Below, one piece after another: positions 37,853-47,085 of a stretch of 50,673 nt of DNA. Made by a program: the position numbers and the translations under genes. This DNA is from Myxococcaceae bacterium. GTDB lineage: Bacteria; Myxococcota; Myxococcia; Myxococcales; Myxococcaceae. The notes below the pieces were generated by a model. The model saw only the letters and a list, made by a program, of their open reading frames with translations, was not told the origin of the DNA and did no database searches. Where the stretch lies: the NCBI GenBank assembly GCA_003818285.1, contig RPRB01000017.1, positions 1 to 50,673 on the forward strand, written 5' to 3'. The first letter of the stretch is position 1; every line of letters begins with the position of its first letter.

Positions 37853-38233
37853 CTACTCGCGCTCGTCCACCTCGGACGGCGCGAGCGCAGGCACGTCCTC
37901 GCGTGGCCGCGGCGAGCGCCTTCGCGGCGGGCCACACCCCAAATAGCTCCGCTGGTCGACGCCAAGGACGGCCTCGCTCCAGGGCTCGTCATCGAAGCAC
38001 CATCCGTCGTGCGAGGGGCCGGCGCGGACGTGGTTGAGCTCGTGCGGGAAGGACCCGATCCCGTTCCGGGCGAGCTCGATGGCGTCGGCATAGGTGGTGC
38101 CCGAGAGGGCGTAGGGGCCCTTCGCCCCGACGCTGCGCAGGTCGTCGAAACCCCGTCGTTCCGGGCGGATCCATCGAGCGGCGGTCGCGAGTTCTCGCGG
38201 CCTCGCGAGAATTCGTGCCGATCGTGCGCCGGT
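37853..38233 (-). pseudogene. Start-less HExxH metalloprotease-like fragment
   Basis: Between pncB and the permease gene a minus-strand frame is open from the pncB TAG to TAG 37853-37855 (126 codons). Its middle looks truly coding: GFDDLRSVGAKGPYALSG, then FPHELNHVRAG with a zincin HExxH motif (HELNH) and SHDGWCFDDEPWSE. No ATG, GTG or TTG occurs before the motif, and the first 20 codons look non-coding. It therefore seems to be the 3' end of a gene whose start is lost, or a gene with a non-standard start. It continues the pncB frame, so stop read-through is a remote alternative. Confidence 0.45.
38187..38216 (-). terminator. Hairpin downstream of pncB
   Basis: TTCTCGCG (38192-38199) pairs with CGCGAGAA (38204-38211) across four bases, and outer bases to 38187 and 38216 extend the stem with two wobble pairs. 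It lies 18 bases beyond the pncB stop on the minus strand. No T-run follows. Confidence 0.4.
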
Positions 38234-39700
38234 CTAACGATGCCTGCGCGCGGCGAGGATCAGCTCGGTGCGGCGGTCGTACAGCCTCTGCTCGAGCCCC
38301 ACCGGATAGCGGTGCGGGTTGAGGAAGCGCTTCACTCCTGAGTGGAAGAGGCCGAGCTGCTCCCGGACCCGGGCCCGGATCGCGTCGAGCGACTCCGGAC
38401 CGGAGGTGCGCCTCCCCTTCCGTGCCACGGGGACCAGCAGCTCGGTGAACGTGCAGTCGTCCGGCAGGGTGCGACGCCGGGTGGGGTCGAGCGGGTCGAC
38501 CATCGTCCTGGTCGGCTGCGAGATCTCCTGGTCGACGATCATGTCCGCCACCGCGCCGTGCTGGTCGGTGAAGCGGCGGATCTGCAGCCGCCCCGGAGTG
38601 GAGATCTTCGCCGCCTGCTCCGAGAGCTTGATGCGCGGCTGCCACGGCCCGCCCGGCTCGCGGACCATCGAGAGCTTGTAGACGCCTCCGAGCGCCGGGT
38701 CGTCGTGCGCGGTCGCCAGCCGCGTCCCGATCCCCCACACCCCGATGGTGGCCCCCTGCTGCTTGAGGCTCTCGATGAGGTGCTCGTCGAGCTCGTTACT
38801 GGCGTAGACGCGCGCCTCGGTGAACCCGGCGTCGTCGAGCATGCGTCGGGCCTCGTTGCTGAGCCAAGCCAGGTCCCCCGAGTCGATGCGCACGCCGAGG
38901 AAGGGCTTGCCTCGCGCTCGCAGCCACCCGGCGATCTCGATCGCCCTTCGCACCCCCTCCAGGGTGTCGTAAGTGTCCACCAGGAACACGGTGGTCTCCG
39001 GCATGGTGCGGCCCCAGGCCTCGAAGGCCTCGCGCTCCTCGTCGAAGAGCATCACCCAGCTGTGGGCGTGGGTTCCCCGGACGGGGATGCCCAGGAGTCG
39101 GCCGGCGAGCACGTTGGAGGTCGCCGCGCAGCCCCCGATGTAGGCGGCGCGGGCGGCCGACACGCTGCCGTCCGGTCCCTGGGCCCGCCGGAGCCCGAAC
39201 TCAAGCACCGGATCGTCGCCCGCGGCGAGGCAGATGCGTGCCGCCTTGGTCGCGATCAAGGTCTGGAAGTTGAGCAGGTTGAGGAAGGCGCTCTCGAGCA
39301 TCATGCAGGGGATGACCGGACCCGTGACCCGGAGCAGCGGCTCCTGCGGGAAGACCACCGCGCCCTCCGGCACGGCGTCGACGTCCACCTCGAGTCGAAG
39401 CCGGGAGAGGTAGGCGAGGAACTCGTCCTCGAACAGGGGTGCGCCGTCCGCGCCGCGCAGACCGGCGAGGTACTCCAGATCCCCGCTCTCGAGCCGGGCG
39501 GACTCGAGAACCTCCAGCGCCAGCTCCAGGCCGGCGGCCACGGTGAACCCGCTGCCGAACGGCGCCCTCCGGAAGAGCAGGTGAAAGACGGTTTCCCGCC
39601 GCGCCGCCCCCGAGCCCCAGGCCGCCGCGGCCATGGTCAGCTGGTAGAAATCGGTCAGCATTAACAGCGACGGCCGGTACAGCTCGGTGAGCAGCGGCAT
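38234..39700 (-). CDS. pncB: Nicotinate phosphoribosyltransferase
   Basis: 488-residue enzyme of NAD salvage (Preiss-Handler pathway) joining nicotinate to PRPP with ATP use. The family N-terminus LTDFYQLTMAAA, the core EFGLRRAQGPDG with the autophosphorylated-His region GTHAHSWVM, the phosphate-binding VDTYDTLEGV and RIDSGDLAWLS are all present. The length fits the longer PncB2-like bacterial form. ATG at 39700 is taken; extension upstream would run across the divergent gene. It is divergently arranged with the unknown gene at 39743. Confidence 0.93.
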   Translation of the reverse strand: MPLLTELYRPSLLMLTDFYQLTMAAAAWGSGAARRETVFHLLFRRAPFGSGFTVAAGLELALEVLESARLESGDLEYLAGLRGADGAPLFEDEFLAYLSRLRLEVDVDAVPEGAVVFPQEPLLRVTGPVIPCMMLESAFLNLLNFQTLIATKAARICLAAGDDPVLEFGLRRAQGPDGSVSAARAAYIGGCAATSNVLAGRLLGIPVRGTHAHSWVMLFDEEREAFEAWGRTMPETTVFLVDTYDTLEGVRRAIEIAGWLRARGKPFLGVRIDSGDLAWLSNEARRMLDDAGFTEARVYASNELDEHLIESLKQQGATIGVWGIGTRLATAHDDPALGGVYKLSMVREPGGPWQPRIKLSEQAAKISTPGRLQIRRFTDQHGAVADMIVDQEISQPTRTMVDPLDPTRRRTLPDDCTFTELLVPVARKGRRTSGPESLDAIRARVREQLGLFHSGVKRFLNPHRYPVGLEQRLYDRRTELILAARRHR

Positions 39701-39742
39701 CGCCAGTCCCTCGCGCGTGAGAGAGGGGTATATCGACCGGTC

Positions 39743-40339
39743 ATGGCCGAAGCGTCCAGCGAGACAGCGGTTCGCCAGGCACTGGACGCCCTGGACCGGA
39801 CGGGGCTGCTCTTCCTGCACGACGCCCGGAAGCCGAGCCTCACCGCGCTGGTGGCGGGCGAGCCCATCCGCGGCTCGTGGTGGGGTCACCCGGCCGGAAG
39901 GCGCATCTTCCAGGTGGCGAACGCGCTGGAGGACGGCGGTGAGGCGCTCTTCGTTCCCTTGCTCTCGGCGAAGGTGACGCTGGTGCACCGGCGGCTGTGG
40001 CCGGCTCTGGTGAGCATCGGGGAGGCGCGCGCACCGTGGCAGATGGACCCGCTCACGCCGAGGGCGCGCGAGCTGCTCGAGGACGTCGAGCGGACCGGAC
40101 GCGTCCGGGCCTCCGGCCCGAGCTCGAAGGCGCTCGCCCGGGCGCTGCTGGTCCACGCCGAGCAGGTCCACACCGCCGGCGGCTCGCACGCCACCGAGCT
40201 GGTCTCCTGGGCGGGGATCCGGAAGGCGCGGGAAATCGTCGAGCGACTGGACGAAGACATCGCACGCCGGATGCTGGAGGAGGCCGCCGAGGCACTTGAA
40301 GCCGTCTCCGGGCTCCCCTGGGTTCGCGACCGGTCCTGA
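39743..40339 (+). CDS. Conserved-looking hypothetical protein
   Basis: 198-residue soluble protein of unknown function with good coding bias and no signal or membrane segment. Notable stretches are GSWWGHPAGRRIFQVANALED, which I split as GSWWGHPAG and RRIFQVANALED, then VTLVHRRLWPALVSIG and a Glu-rich C-terminal helix. The length and the Trp-rich GSWWGHP motif give it a recognisable identity, but I cannot name the family. It is divergent from pncB (42 bases between starts) and its stop is four bases from the convergent kce stop. Confidence 0.7.
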   Translation: MAEASSETAVRQALDALDRTGLLFLHDARKPSLTALVAGEPIRGSWWGHPAGRRIFQVANALEDGGEALFVPLLSAKVTLVHRRLWPALVSIGEARAPWQMDPLTPRARELLEDVERTGRVRASGPSSKALARALLVHAEQVHTAGGSHATELVSWAGIRKAREIVERLDEDIARRMLEEAAEALEAVSGLPWVRDRS

Positions 40340-40343
40340 ATGC

Positions 40344-41174
40344 TCATCCGAGCCGCAGGAGCTCGCGGGCCTGCTGGGGCGTGGCGATCTCCCGCCCCTT
40401 CGCACGGGCGCGCTTCGCCGCCTCGGCGACCAGCTCCCAGTTGCCCTTCGCGAGGACGCCCTTGCTCACGTAGACGTTGTCCTCGAGCCCGACCCGGCCG
40501 TTCCCGCCCTTCCCCGCGGCGAGCTCGGCCATCGGGAGCTGGTGGCGTCCGACGCCGGCCACCGTCCAGCTGCTCCCTGGCGGAAGCGAGCCGATCATGA
40601 AGTCCAGCGCGCGCTCCGAGGCGCCGAGGGAGCCGGGAACCCCGAGCACGAAGTCGTAGTGCGCCGGGAGGTCCACCAGGCCCTCCTTCGCCAGCCACTC
40701 GGCCTGCTCGATCATCCCGGTGTCGAAGCACTCGATCTCCGGGCGAATGCCCAGTGCCCGGATGCGGCGGGCGATCTCCTTCACCAGCGGCCGCGGATTG
40801 CTGAACACCTCGTCCCCGAAGTTCACGGTGCCGGTGGTGAGCGTGGCCATGTCCGGCCGGTCGGGCCCGGTGAGCGTCAACGGTCCGCACCGCTCGTCGG
40901 CGGTCATCCCCACGGCGCCGCCGGTCGAGGTCTGGATGAGCACGTCGCAGCGAGCGCGGATGGCCCGGATCGCCGCGCGGAAGAGCTCCGCGTCCTGGGA
41001 CGGCTTGCCGTCGGACGTGCGGACGTGCAGGTGCACCATGGCCGCCCCGGCCTCGCGGCACCGGGCAGCGTCCTCGGCGATCTCCTCGGCGGTGATGGGC
41101 AGGTAAGGCGTCTGTTCGCGGGTCGTCTCCGCGCCCACCATCGCGGCGGTGATGACGTAGGGCTGCGCACTCAT
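40344..41174 (-). CDS. kce: 3-keto-5-aminohexanoate cleavage enzyme
   Basis: 276-residue TIM-barrel beta-keto acid cleavage enzyme (former DUF849) of lysine fermentation. It transfers the aminobutyryl part of 5-amino-3-oxohexanoate to acetyl-CoA, giving 3-aminobutyryl-CoA and acetoacetate. Family features are the opening [10 protein letters not shown], the metal-binding [29 protein letters not shown], the Glu in [10 protein letters not shown], and [12 protein letters not shown] near the end. The start overlaps the kal stop by four bases. Other beta-keto acid cleavage enzymes share this fold, but the kam/kal context makes Kce the best call. Confidence 0.93.
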   Translation of the reverse strand: MSAQPYVITAAMVGAETTREQTPYLPITAEEIAEDAARCREAGAAMVHLHVRTSDGKPSQDAELFRAAIRAIRARCDVLIQTSTGGAVGMTADERCGPLTLTGPDRPDMATLTTGTVNFGDEVFSNPRPLVKEIARRIRALGIRPEIECFDTGMIEQAEWLAKEGLVDLPAHYDFVLGVPGSLGASERALDFMIGSLPPGSSWTVAGVGRHQLPMAELAAGKGGNGRVGLEDNVYVSKGVLAKGNWELVAEAAKRARAKGREIATPQQARELLRLG

Positions 41175-41563
41175 CGCTTCCCTCGCTGCTTGTCCAGCGG
41201 CACCACGCAGGTCCCGGTGGCACGGCAGACAACCACCGGCGTGGCAAGGACTTCCGCGGCGGACGAGGACACGTCGGGCAGCGGACGGATCACCTTCCGC
41301 GCCTCGAAGCGCATCTTCCGGCTGGTTCGCCCGACCTCGGTGATCTCCCCCTCCGCCTCGATGAAGTCCCCGGCGTGAACAGGGGCCAGGAACTCGACCG
41401 AGTCGTAGGCGCGGAACAGGCCCTCGTCGCCATCGTGCAGGATGCAGAGCTCGGTGGCGACGTCGCCGAACAGCGCGAGCATCCGCGCGCCGTCGACCAG
41501 GTTGCCGCCGTAGTGGGCGTCGTGGCTGGACATGCGCAGCCGGAGCACCGAACGCACGCTCAT
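41171..41563 (-). CDS. kal: 3-aminobutyryl-CoA ammonia-lyase
   Basis: 130-residue hotdog-fold enzyme that removes ammonia from L-3-aminobutyryl-CoA to give crotonyl-CoA. The sequence opens with [20 protein letters not shown], a hotdog active-site pattern (HYGGNLVDG), followed by [21 protein letters not shown]. The ATG at 41563 overlaps the kamE stop as ATGA, which settles the start against longer frames. The protein length equals the usual Kal. It is third in the coupled string kamD-kamE-kal-kce. Confidence 0.93.
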   Translation of the reverse strand: MSVRSVLRLRMSSHDAHYGGNLVDGARMLALFGDVATELCILHDGDEGLFRAYDSVEFLAPVHAGDFIEAEGEITEVGRTSRKMRFEARKVIRPLPDVSSSAAEVLATPVVVCRATGTCVVPLDKQRGKR

Positions 41564-42342
41564 GCCGGCTCTCCCTCGAAGTGCAGATCCTCGGGCTCCT
41601 TGCCCATCTTCTTCAGCAGCGCGTGGACGATGTAGTTCGCCACGTCCGAGGGCTTGGTCCCCGGACCGAACCCGGCATCGAACCCGAGCTCCATCGCCAG
41701 CTTGTGATCCACGCGGGGGCCGCCGAGGAGCAGGATGGTCTTCCCCTTCAGCCCGTGCGCCTTGGCCACGTCGATGAACTGACGGCCGTTGTCCTTGTGG
41801 ACGTCGCGCTGGGTGACCACCTGAGAGACCAGGATGGCGTCGGCCTTCTGCTCCTCGGCCTTGCGGATCAGCTCCTCGTTCGGGACCTGGCTCCCCAGGT
41901 TGTAGGCCTCGAACCAGGGGTAGCGCTCCAGCCCGTAATCCCCGGCGTAGCCCTTCATGTTCAGGATGGCGTCGATGCCGACGGTATGGGTGTCGGTCCC
42001 GGTGCACGCGCCCAGGACCACCACTCGCCGGGCGACGCGGTCCTCGATGAGCTTGTTCAGCTCGTCGAACCCGAGCTTCCGGAAGACGATCTCCGGGACG
42101 TCGATGCTCGAATAGTCGAGCGACACGTCGGCCCGGCCGTAGACCACGAAGAAGGTGTAGTTGTCGGCCGCGGGCTCGGCGGCGGCCACCTTCACGTCCA
42201 GCAGGCCGAGCCGGGTGCAGAACTGCCGCGCGGCCTCCTTGGCCTTGTCGGAGAGCGGCACCGGCAGGGTGAACGAGAGCTGGATGACGCCGTCGTCCCG
42301 GCGGTCCCCGTAGGCGCGGATGGGGTGCGACTCGCCAGCCAT
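41560..42342 (-). CDS. kamE: Beta-lysine 5,6-aminomutase, beta (B12- and PLP-binding) subunit
   Basis: 260-residue subunit carrying both cofactors. The cobalamin motif DxHxxG is DTHTVG (Asp117, His119 as lower cobalt ligand). The PLP lysine is Lys130 in LNMKGYAGD, eleven residues after the His, the same spacing as His133/Lys144 in the Clostridium sticklandii enzyme. A C-terminal Rossmann half with [12 protein letters not shown] completes the B12 domain. The ATG shares one base with the kamD stop (TGATG). The complex moves the terminal amino group of beta-lysine to C5, giving 3,5-diaminohexanoate. Confidence 0.96.
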   Translation of the reverse strand: MAGESHPIRAYGDRRDDGVIQLSFTLPVPLSDKAKEAARQFCTRLGLLDVKVAAAEPAADNYTFFVVYGRADVSLDYSSIDVPEIVFRKLGFDELNKLIEDRVARRVVVLGACTGTDTHTVGIDAILNMKGYAGDYGLERYPWFEAYNLGSQVPNEELIRKAEEQKADAILVSQVVTQRDVHKDNGRQFIDVAKAHGLKGKTILLLGGPRVDHKLAMELGFDAGFGPGTKPSDVANYIVHALLKKMGKEPEDLHFEGEPA

Positions 42343-43892
42343 CAGCGCCCCTCCAGGATGTCGAGGAAAGGGTTGAAGTAGTCGGGCGACTTCTCCATCA
42401 CGCCCTCGAGCCCCTTCCCTCCGGTCTCGCTGCGCTTCACGTCCCCGAATCGGCCCTGGCCGATCGCCGCCACCAGGCCGTCCTGCCGGCACTCCTCGAG
42501 CAGCTCCATGGCCTTGCCGAACACGAAGCGAGCCCGGTTGGCGATCTTCCCGTCCTCGCGGACGACGAACTCCTCGTCGATGCCCCGGGCGGCGCGGTGG
42601 ATGTACCCCGCGGACTTCAGCGCCACGTAGCGGTCGCCCAGCAGCGGGGTGTGCATGGCCTCGGTCATCATCCCCAGGAGCTGGATGCCCTGTCGCGTCC
42701 AGATGGCCACCAGGTCAGCCATCACGTCGTAGGCGTGGCTGAAGAAGATATCCGTCTCCTTGTGCTTGGTGGGCGGCATGTACTTCAGGGGCGCGTCGGG
42801 GAAGCAGCGGCGGATGAGCATCGCCTGGCTCAGCTCGAGGAGCAGCGTCTCCGGTCGGTGGGGGTCGATCTCGTAGCTGTGGCCGAGGCCCAGCTGCCAG
42901 TCTTGCAGGCCCGCGCGCTTGGCGAAGGCCTCGTTGATGAACTGGCTGGCGATGACGGTGTGCGCGGCGTCGTAGGCGTCGGCGGTGGTGATGTAGTTGT
43001 CCTCGCCGGTGTTGATGATGATGCCGGCGAGCGCGCAGATGCGGCGGCTGAAGTACTGGTCGATGAACGTCCGACGCATGTTGATGTCCCGGAACAGGAT
43101 TCCGTACATCGCGTCGTTGAGGAGCATATCCAGCTTCTCCCAGGCCGCGGCGAAGGCGATCTCCGCCATGCAGAGGCCCGAGGAGTAGTTGGTGAGCTGG
43201 ATGTAGCGCTTGAGCCGGCGGGATTCGGCGTCGAGCGCCTCCCGCATGATCCGGAAGTTCTCCTGGGTGGCGTAGGTGCCGCCGTAGCCCTCGGAGGTCG
43301 CTCCGTGTGGCACGTAATCGAGGAGCGACTGCGCGGTGCTGCGGATGACCGCGATGATGTCCGCCCCGGCCTGGGCCGCGGCACGGGCCTGGTCCACGTC
43401 GTCGTAGATGTTGCCGGTGGCGACGATGACGTAGCGGTGCGGCGCCGGTGACATCGGGTACTCGCGGCGGAGCGCGTCACGCTCGTCGATGCGACGGCGG
43501 AGCTCGTCCACCGCGGCCTCGGCCTCACGGCGGACCTCAGCGCGGAGGTTGCCCTCCATCTCCGCCGAGAGCGGGGCGAGTTTCCCGGCCGGAAGCGCGG
43601 CGATGCGCTCCACCGCATCGAGCGGGCTCGCCGCCCCGAGCTGCAGCGCCCGCGCGTACCAGTAGGCCGCGCCGCGGTTGAGGACGCCGGCCGCCTTGAG
43701 GCGGTCGGTCATCAGATTGGTGAGGGGAATCCCGCCCGGGCCGGCATCGGACATCCCGAACAGGCGCAGGACGGTGCGCTCCACCGAGATGGTGGTGTGC
43801 CGGCGGATCAGATCGAAGACCGGCTCGATGACCTGGGACGCGATGCCGCGGGCCTGGGCGACCCGGGCGTCGTCGACGAAGGGTCCTGGCAT
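42342..43892 (-). CDS. kamD: Beta-lysine 5,6-aminomutase, alpha subunit
   Basis: 516-residue TIM-barrel subunit housing the radical chemistry of adenosylcobalamin-dependent 5,6-aminomutase; the length agrees with known KamD. Characteristic stretches are [72 protein letters not shown] and [20 protein letters not shown] (each shortened here). ATG at 43892 matches the family N-terminus; the open frame extends to 44135 with implausible sequence. First gene of the operon, divergent from the Rieske/FAD gene. Ornithine 4,5-aminomutase is the related alternative, excluded by the two-gene layout and the kal/kce neighbours. Confidence 0.96.
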   Translation of the reverse strand: MPGPFVDDARVAQARGIASQVIEPVFDLIRRHTTISVERTVLRLFGMSDAGPGGIPLTNLMTDRLKAAGVLNRGAAYWYARALQLGAASPLDAVERIAALPAGKLAPLSAEMEGNLRAEVRREAEAAVDELRRRIDERDALRREYPMSPAPHRYVIVATGNIYDDVDQARAAAQAGADIIAVIRSTAQSLLDYVPHGATSEGYGGTYATQENFRIMREALDAESRRLKRYIQLTNYSSGLCMAEIAFAAAWEKLDMLLNDAMYGILFRDINMRRTFIDQYFSRRICALAGIIINTGEDNYITTADAYDAAHTVIASQFINEAFAKRAGLQDWQLGLGHSYEIDPHRPETLLLELSQAMLIRRCFPDAPLKYMPPTKHKETDIFFSHAYDVMADLVAIWTRQGIQLLGMMTEAMHTPLLGDRYVALKSAGYIHRAARGIDEEFVVREDGKIANRARFVFGKAMELLEECRQDGLVAAIGQGRFGDVKRSETGGKGLEGVMEKSPDYFNPFLDILEGR

Positions 43893-44113
43893 GACCTCAC
43901 ACCCGTAACCTACCCGGCACACCCGGGGCAACCGAGCCCGGGGTCTCTGCCCGCACGGCCGAGGCAGACTCAGCGCGTCGAACCTCCGAAGACAGCTCTC
44001 CAGGTCCCCGATGAGTCGAAGCAGGATGACGCACCACCAACCTTCGGAATGGAATCCGCTCGCCTGTCGGCCGCCGCCGGGGTCATCCTTCCGGGGCACG
44101 GAGGACACCCGCG
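43893..44113. promoter_or_regulatory. Divergent promoter region of the kam operon and the Rieske/FAD gene
   Basis: 221 bases between divergent starts. A GC hairpin-like CCCGGGG/CCCCGGG pair around 43920-43943 lies upstream of kamD. I see no convincing sigma-54 site, and no -35/-10 pair at proper spacing. Confidence 0.35.
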
Positions 44114-45658
44114 ATGAGTGAGCCGCTCCAGGCATCCGGTCCCGAGCTGTCGAAGGGAATCGAGCTGGCCGACATCCCCGACGGAGGAATGCTCACCGCG
44201 CAGGTGAATGGAGAACCCGTCGTCGCGGTGCGCCGGGGCGAGGAGGTCTTCGTGCTCGCCGCGAAGTGTGGCCATTACGGTGCTCCCCTGTGGGACGGGA
44301 TCGTCGTGGGCACCGAGGTGCGCTGTCCGTGGCACCACGCGCGCTTCGACGTCCGGACCGGAGAGGCGGTGGGACCGCCCTCCCCTCGCGGACTGGCGAC
44401 GTGGCTGGTGGTGCGCGAGGGCTCGCGCGTCCGTGCGGGCGCGCGCCGGGAGCCGACGGCCCCGCGCGCGGTCAAGAATGCGCCGTTCTCGGTGCTCATC
44501 GTCGGAGCGGGCGCGGCGGGTGACGCCTGCGCGGAGCAGCTCCGCCGCCGCGGATACGACGGCCCCATCACGCTCGTTGCCAAGGACGGCGAGGGCTGGC
44601 CGCTGGACAGACCCAACATGTCCAAGGACGTGCTGGCCGGCACGGCGCCGGACGAGTGGCTCCCCATCCGCGGTGGCGAGTTCTATGCGAATCACCGCAT
44701 CGAGCTCGTGGAGGCGGAGGTCACCCGGCTGGATACCGGGGCGAGGCAGGCGCACCTGGCCGATGGACGTTCCCTGCCGTTCGGGGTCGCGCTCCTCGCC
44801 ACCGGCGCCGCTCCCATCCGCCTGCCGATTCCCGGCGCGGACCTGCCGCACGTGCACGTGCTGCGGACGCTCGGGGACATGAAGGGCATCATCGCGGCGC
44901 TCCGCCCTGGCCTGAAGGCCGCGGTCGTGGGGGCGAGCTTCATCGGCCTCGAGGTTGCGGCGTCCCTTCGCGCCCGGCAGGTGGAGGTGACGGTCATCGC
45001 GCCGGAGAGCCGCCCGCTCGAGCGGGTGCTCGGGCCGGAGCTGGGCGCGTTCGTTCAGTCGCTTCACGAGGAGAAGGGCGTGCGGTTCCACCTCGGCCGC
45101 AAGCCCACGGCCATCGCCGCGTCGGCCGTGACCTGCGACGACGGGTCCACCGTTCCCGCCGAGCTGGTCATCATGGGCGTCGGTGTGCGGCCAAGCGTGT
45201 CGGTCGCGGAGAAGAGCGGGCTCAAGGTCGATCGCGGGGTGGTGGTGGACGCGAACCTGCGAACCAGCGCGCCCGGCGTCTGGGCGGCGGGTGACATCGC
45301 GCGTTTCCCGCGCGGTGATACGTCGTGGCGCATCGAGCACTGGGTGGTCGCCGAGCAGCAGGGGCAGGTCGCGGCGCGGGACATGCTCGGGGTGGGCGCC
45401 CCGTACGGGCACGTGCCGTTCTTCTGGAGCCAGCACTACGACGTGCCCATCAATTACGTCGGGCACGCCGAGACCTGGGACGCCGCCCAGGTCGCGGGCT
45501 CGCTGGCGGACCGGAACGTGCTCGTCGCCTACCGGCAGGGCGGCCGCATCGAGGCGATGGCCAGCATTTACCGGGACCGGGACAGCCTTCTGGCCGAGGA
45601 CGCACTGGGCCGGAACGATCAGCCCGCGCTCGAGCAGCTGATGCGCTCGGTGAGCTGA
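44114..45658 (+). CDS. Rieske ferredoxin-fused FAD/NAD-dependent oxidoreductase (AIFM3-like)
   Basis: 514-residue flavoprotein. The N-terminal Rieske [2Fe-2S] domain has both ligand pairs: Cys52-Gly-His54 (KCGHYG) and Cys71-Pro-Trp-His74 (CPWHHARF). The pyridine nucleotide-disulfide reductase part has an FAD loop GAGAAG (131-136), a second dinucleotide loop GASFIG (273-278), and the FAD-contact motif VWAAGDIARFP. The C-terminal dimer domain includes FFWSQHYD. This is the layout of AIFM3-type ferredoxin reductases. It is divergent from the kam operon; a link as redox partner is possible but unproven. It converges with kdd. Confidence 0.92.
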   Translation: MSEPLQASGPELSKGIELADIPDGGMLTAQVNGEPVVAVRRGEEVFVLAAKCGHYGAPLWDGIVVGTEVRCPWHHARFDVRTGEAVGPPSPRGLATWLVVREGSRVRAGARREPTAPRAVKNAPFSVLIVGAGAAGDACAEQLRRRGYDGPITLVAKDGEGWPLDRPNMSKDVLAGTAPDEWLPIRGGEFYANHRIELVEAEVTRLDTGARQAHLADGRSLPFGVALLATGAAPIRLPIPGADLPHVHVLRTLGDMKGIIAALRPGLKAAVVGASFIGLEVAASLRARQVEVTVIAPESRPLERVLGPELGAFVQSLHEEKGVRFHLGRKPTAIAASAVTCDDGSTVPAELVIMGVGVRPSVSVAEKSGLKVDRGVVVDANLRTSAPGVWAAGDIARFPRGDTSWRIEHWVVAEQQGQVAARDMLGVGAPYGHVPFFWSQHYDVPINYVGHAETWDAAQVAGSLADRNVLVAYRQGGRIEAMASIYRDRDSLLAEDALGRNDQPALEQLMRSVS

Positions 45659-45981
45659 AGCCCGGATCGAGCCGGGAGCCGCGATGGGTTCGCGCGGCCG
45701 CGGCCCCGAACGCTGCCTCTCGCGGGGAGAGGATCTGGAGAGGCCTGGATCGAACGCCCAGAGGCTATCGCCACAACTCACACACGGCGTGGAACGACCA
45801 AACCAGGGTCTGCTGGGTTAGCGAGCCGCTCCACGCACTCCTTGTCGAGGTTGTTGCGATTGCCTCTGGGCGTTTGGGTGGCGGCCCCAGAGCCCTCGGA
45901 CCCCGCAGGCCGTCAGTCCAGGTCGGACGCCCGGACCGAGGATCGCTCGCGTCCCTCCCCGGTGCAGGCCGGCCCTGCGCC
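45659..45981. other. Gap between convergent oxidoreductase and kdd genes
   Basis: 323 bases without a gene. The centre holds the long inverted-repeat element at 45751-45876; flanks are GC-rich with no T-run terminator. Confidence 0.6.
45751..45876. repeat. 126-base imperfect palindrome, MITE-like
   Basis: AACGCCCAGAGGC (45753-45765) is exactly inverted at 45862-45874. Pairing continues inward with ATCGC and ACAAC through to 45777/45850, broken by only two mismatches. A separate inner inverted repeat GCGTGGA/TCCACGC (45787-45793 with 45830-45836) nests inside. No clear target-site duplication is seen. It could be a miniature inverted-repeat element or a bidirectional terminator for the two convergent genes. 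Confidence 0.7.
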
Positions 45982-47013
45982 TCAGAGATAGCGCGCGGCG
46001 AAGAACTCCCGCAGCCGCGCGTCGGTCCGGAGCAGGTCGAGCGTGAGGTCGGCGTGCCCCGGCACGTACCCGTTCCCGATCAGCATCGTCAGGTCCTTCC
46101 CCACTCCCTCGGCCCCCAGCGCCGCCGCTGTGAAGGACGTGGCCATGGAGAAGAAGATCGCCGTCCCGCCTTCCCGGGTGGAGAGGACCGTGGCCATCTC
46201 CGTCCCCGGGACGGACGCGCAGTTGATCACCAGGTCGCAGAGCGCACCCCCGGTGGCGTTGCGGACCGCCTCGAGCACGTCCACCGCCTTCGTGGCGTCC
46301 ACCCGGAGGCTCACGTCCGACACGCCCAGCTCGACCAGGGCGGAGAGCGCCTTCTCCGAGATGTCGAGCGCGAGGAGCTGCCCCCTCCCGCCGGTGCTCC
46401 GCCGCGCCTGGGCGAGGCACAGCGCGCCGCTCTTCCCTGCCCCGAGCACCGCGATCCGCATCCCCGGCTGGGCGTGGCGCGCGACCAGCGCCGGCGCGCC
46501 GCAGACATCGAGCGCGGCGAGCACCAGCGTCTCCGGCATGTCGTCCGGCACCCGCGCCCAGATGCCGCTGGCGAAGAGGATGGCGTGCCCCCTCACGTCG
46601 ATCCGGTCCACCTCCATCCGGGCGCCGCGCACCTCGTCGATGACCAGCGGGGTGAGCGACAGGCTCACGAGCGTCGCGATGCGCTCGCCGGGCCGTACCT
46701 TCCCGTGTGCCGGGTGCTCGGGGCCGACCTCGCGGACCCGGCCCAGCAGCATGCCTCCCGAGCCGGTCACCGGGTTCTGCATCTTTCCCCGGCTGCGGAC
46801 GATCTCCTGGATGCGTGCGACCACCGCCCCCGCCTGGCCGCCGGACGATTCCCGGATCTGCTTGAAGGACGCCGCATCGACGTTGAGGCTCTCCACGTCG
46901 ATCAGCATCTCGTCGCGGCGAATGGGGAGCGACGCGTCCAGGCGCTGCGCGCGCTGGGGCAGCACGCCCGGCTCGCCGACCACGCGGTCCAGTCCGTAGG
47001 GGTCTCCAGCCAC
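45982..47013 (-). CDS. kdd: L-erythro-3,5-diaminohexanoate dehydrogenase
   Basis: 343-residue NAD(P)-dependent dehydrogenase that oxidatively deaminates 3,5-diaminohexanoate to 5-amino-3-oxohexanoate, the step between KamDE and Kce. The fold is that of zinc-independent medium-chain dehydrogenases: LDASLPIRRDEMLIDVESLN is the family N-terminus, GRVREVGPEHP and the Rossmann loop RIAVLGAGKSGALC are present, and VPGTEMATVLSTREGGTAIF follows. The start is GTG. Separated from the kam operon by the Rieske/FAD gene and the palindrome, it is probably transcribed on its own, 72 bases after the esterase stop. Confidence 0.92.
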   Translation of the reverse strand: MAGDPYGLDRVVGEPGVLPQRAQRLDASLPIRRDEMLIDVESLNVDAASFKQIRESSGGQAGAVVARIQEIVRSRGKMQNPVTGSGGMLLGRVREVGPEHPAHGKVRPGERIATLVSLSLTPLVIDEVRGARMEVDRIDVRGHAILFASGIWARVPDDMPETLVLAALDVCGAPALVARHAQPGMRIAVLGAGKSGALCLAQARRSTGGRGQLLALDISEKALSALVELGVSDVSLRVDATKAVDVLEAVRNATGGALCDLVINCASVPGTEMATVLSTREGGTAIFFSMATSFTAAALGAEGVGKDLTMLIGNGYVPGHADLTLDLLRTDARLREFFAARYL

Positions 47014-47085
47014 GCAGGCGCGGCTAGCACGTTCGGCGTGGGGATGTCACCGGGCGGCGCGACCGGACTGCTCGACGAACATGGC

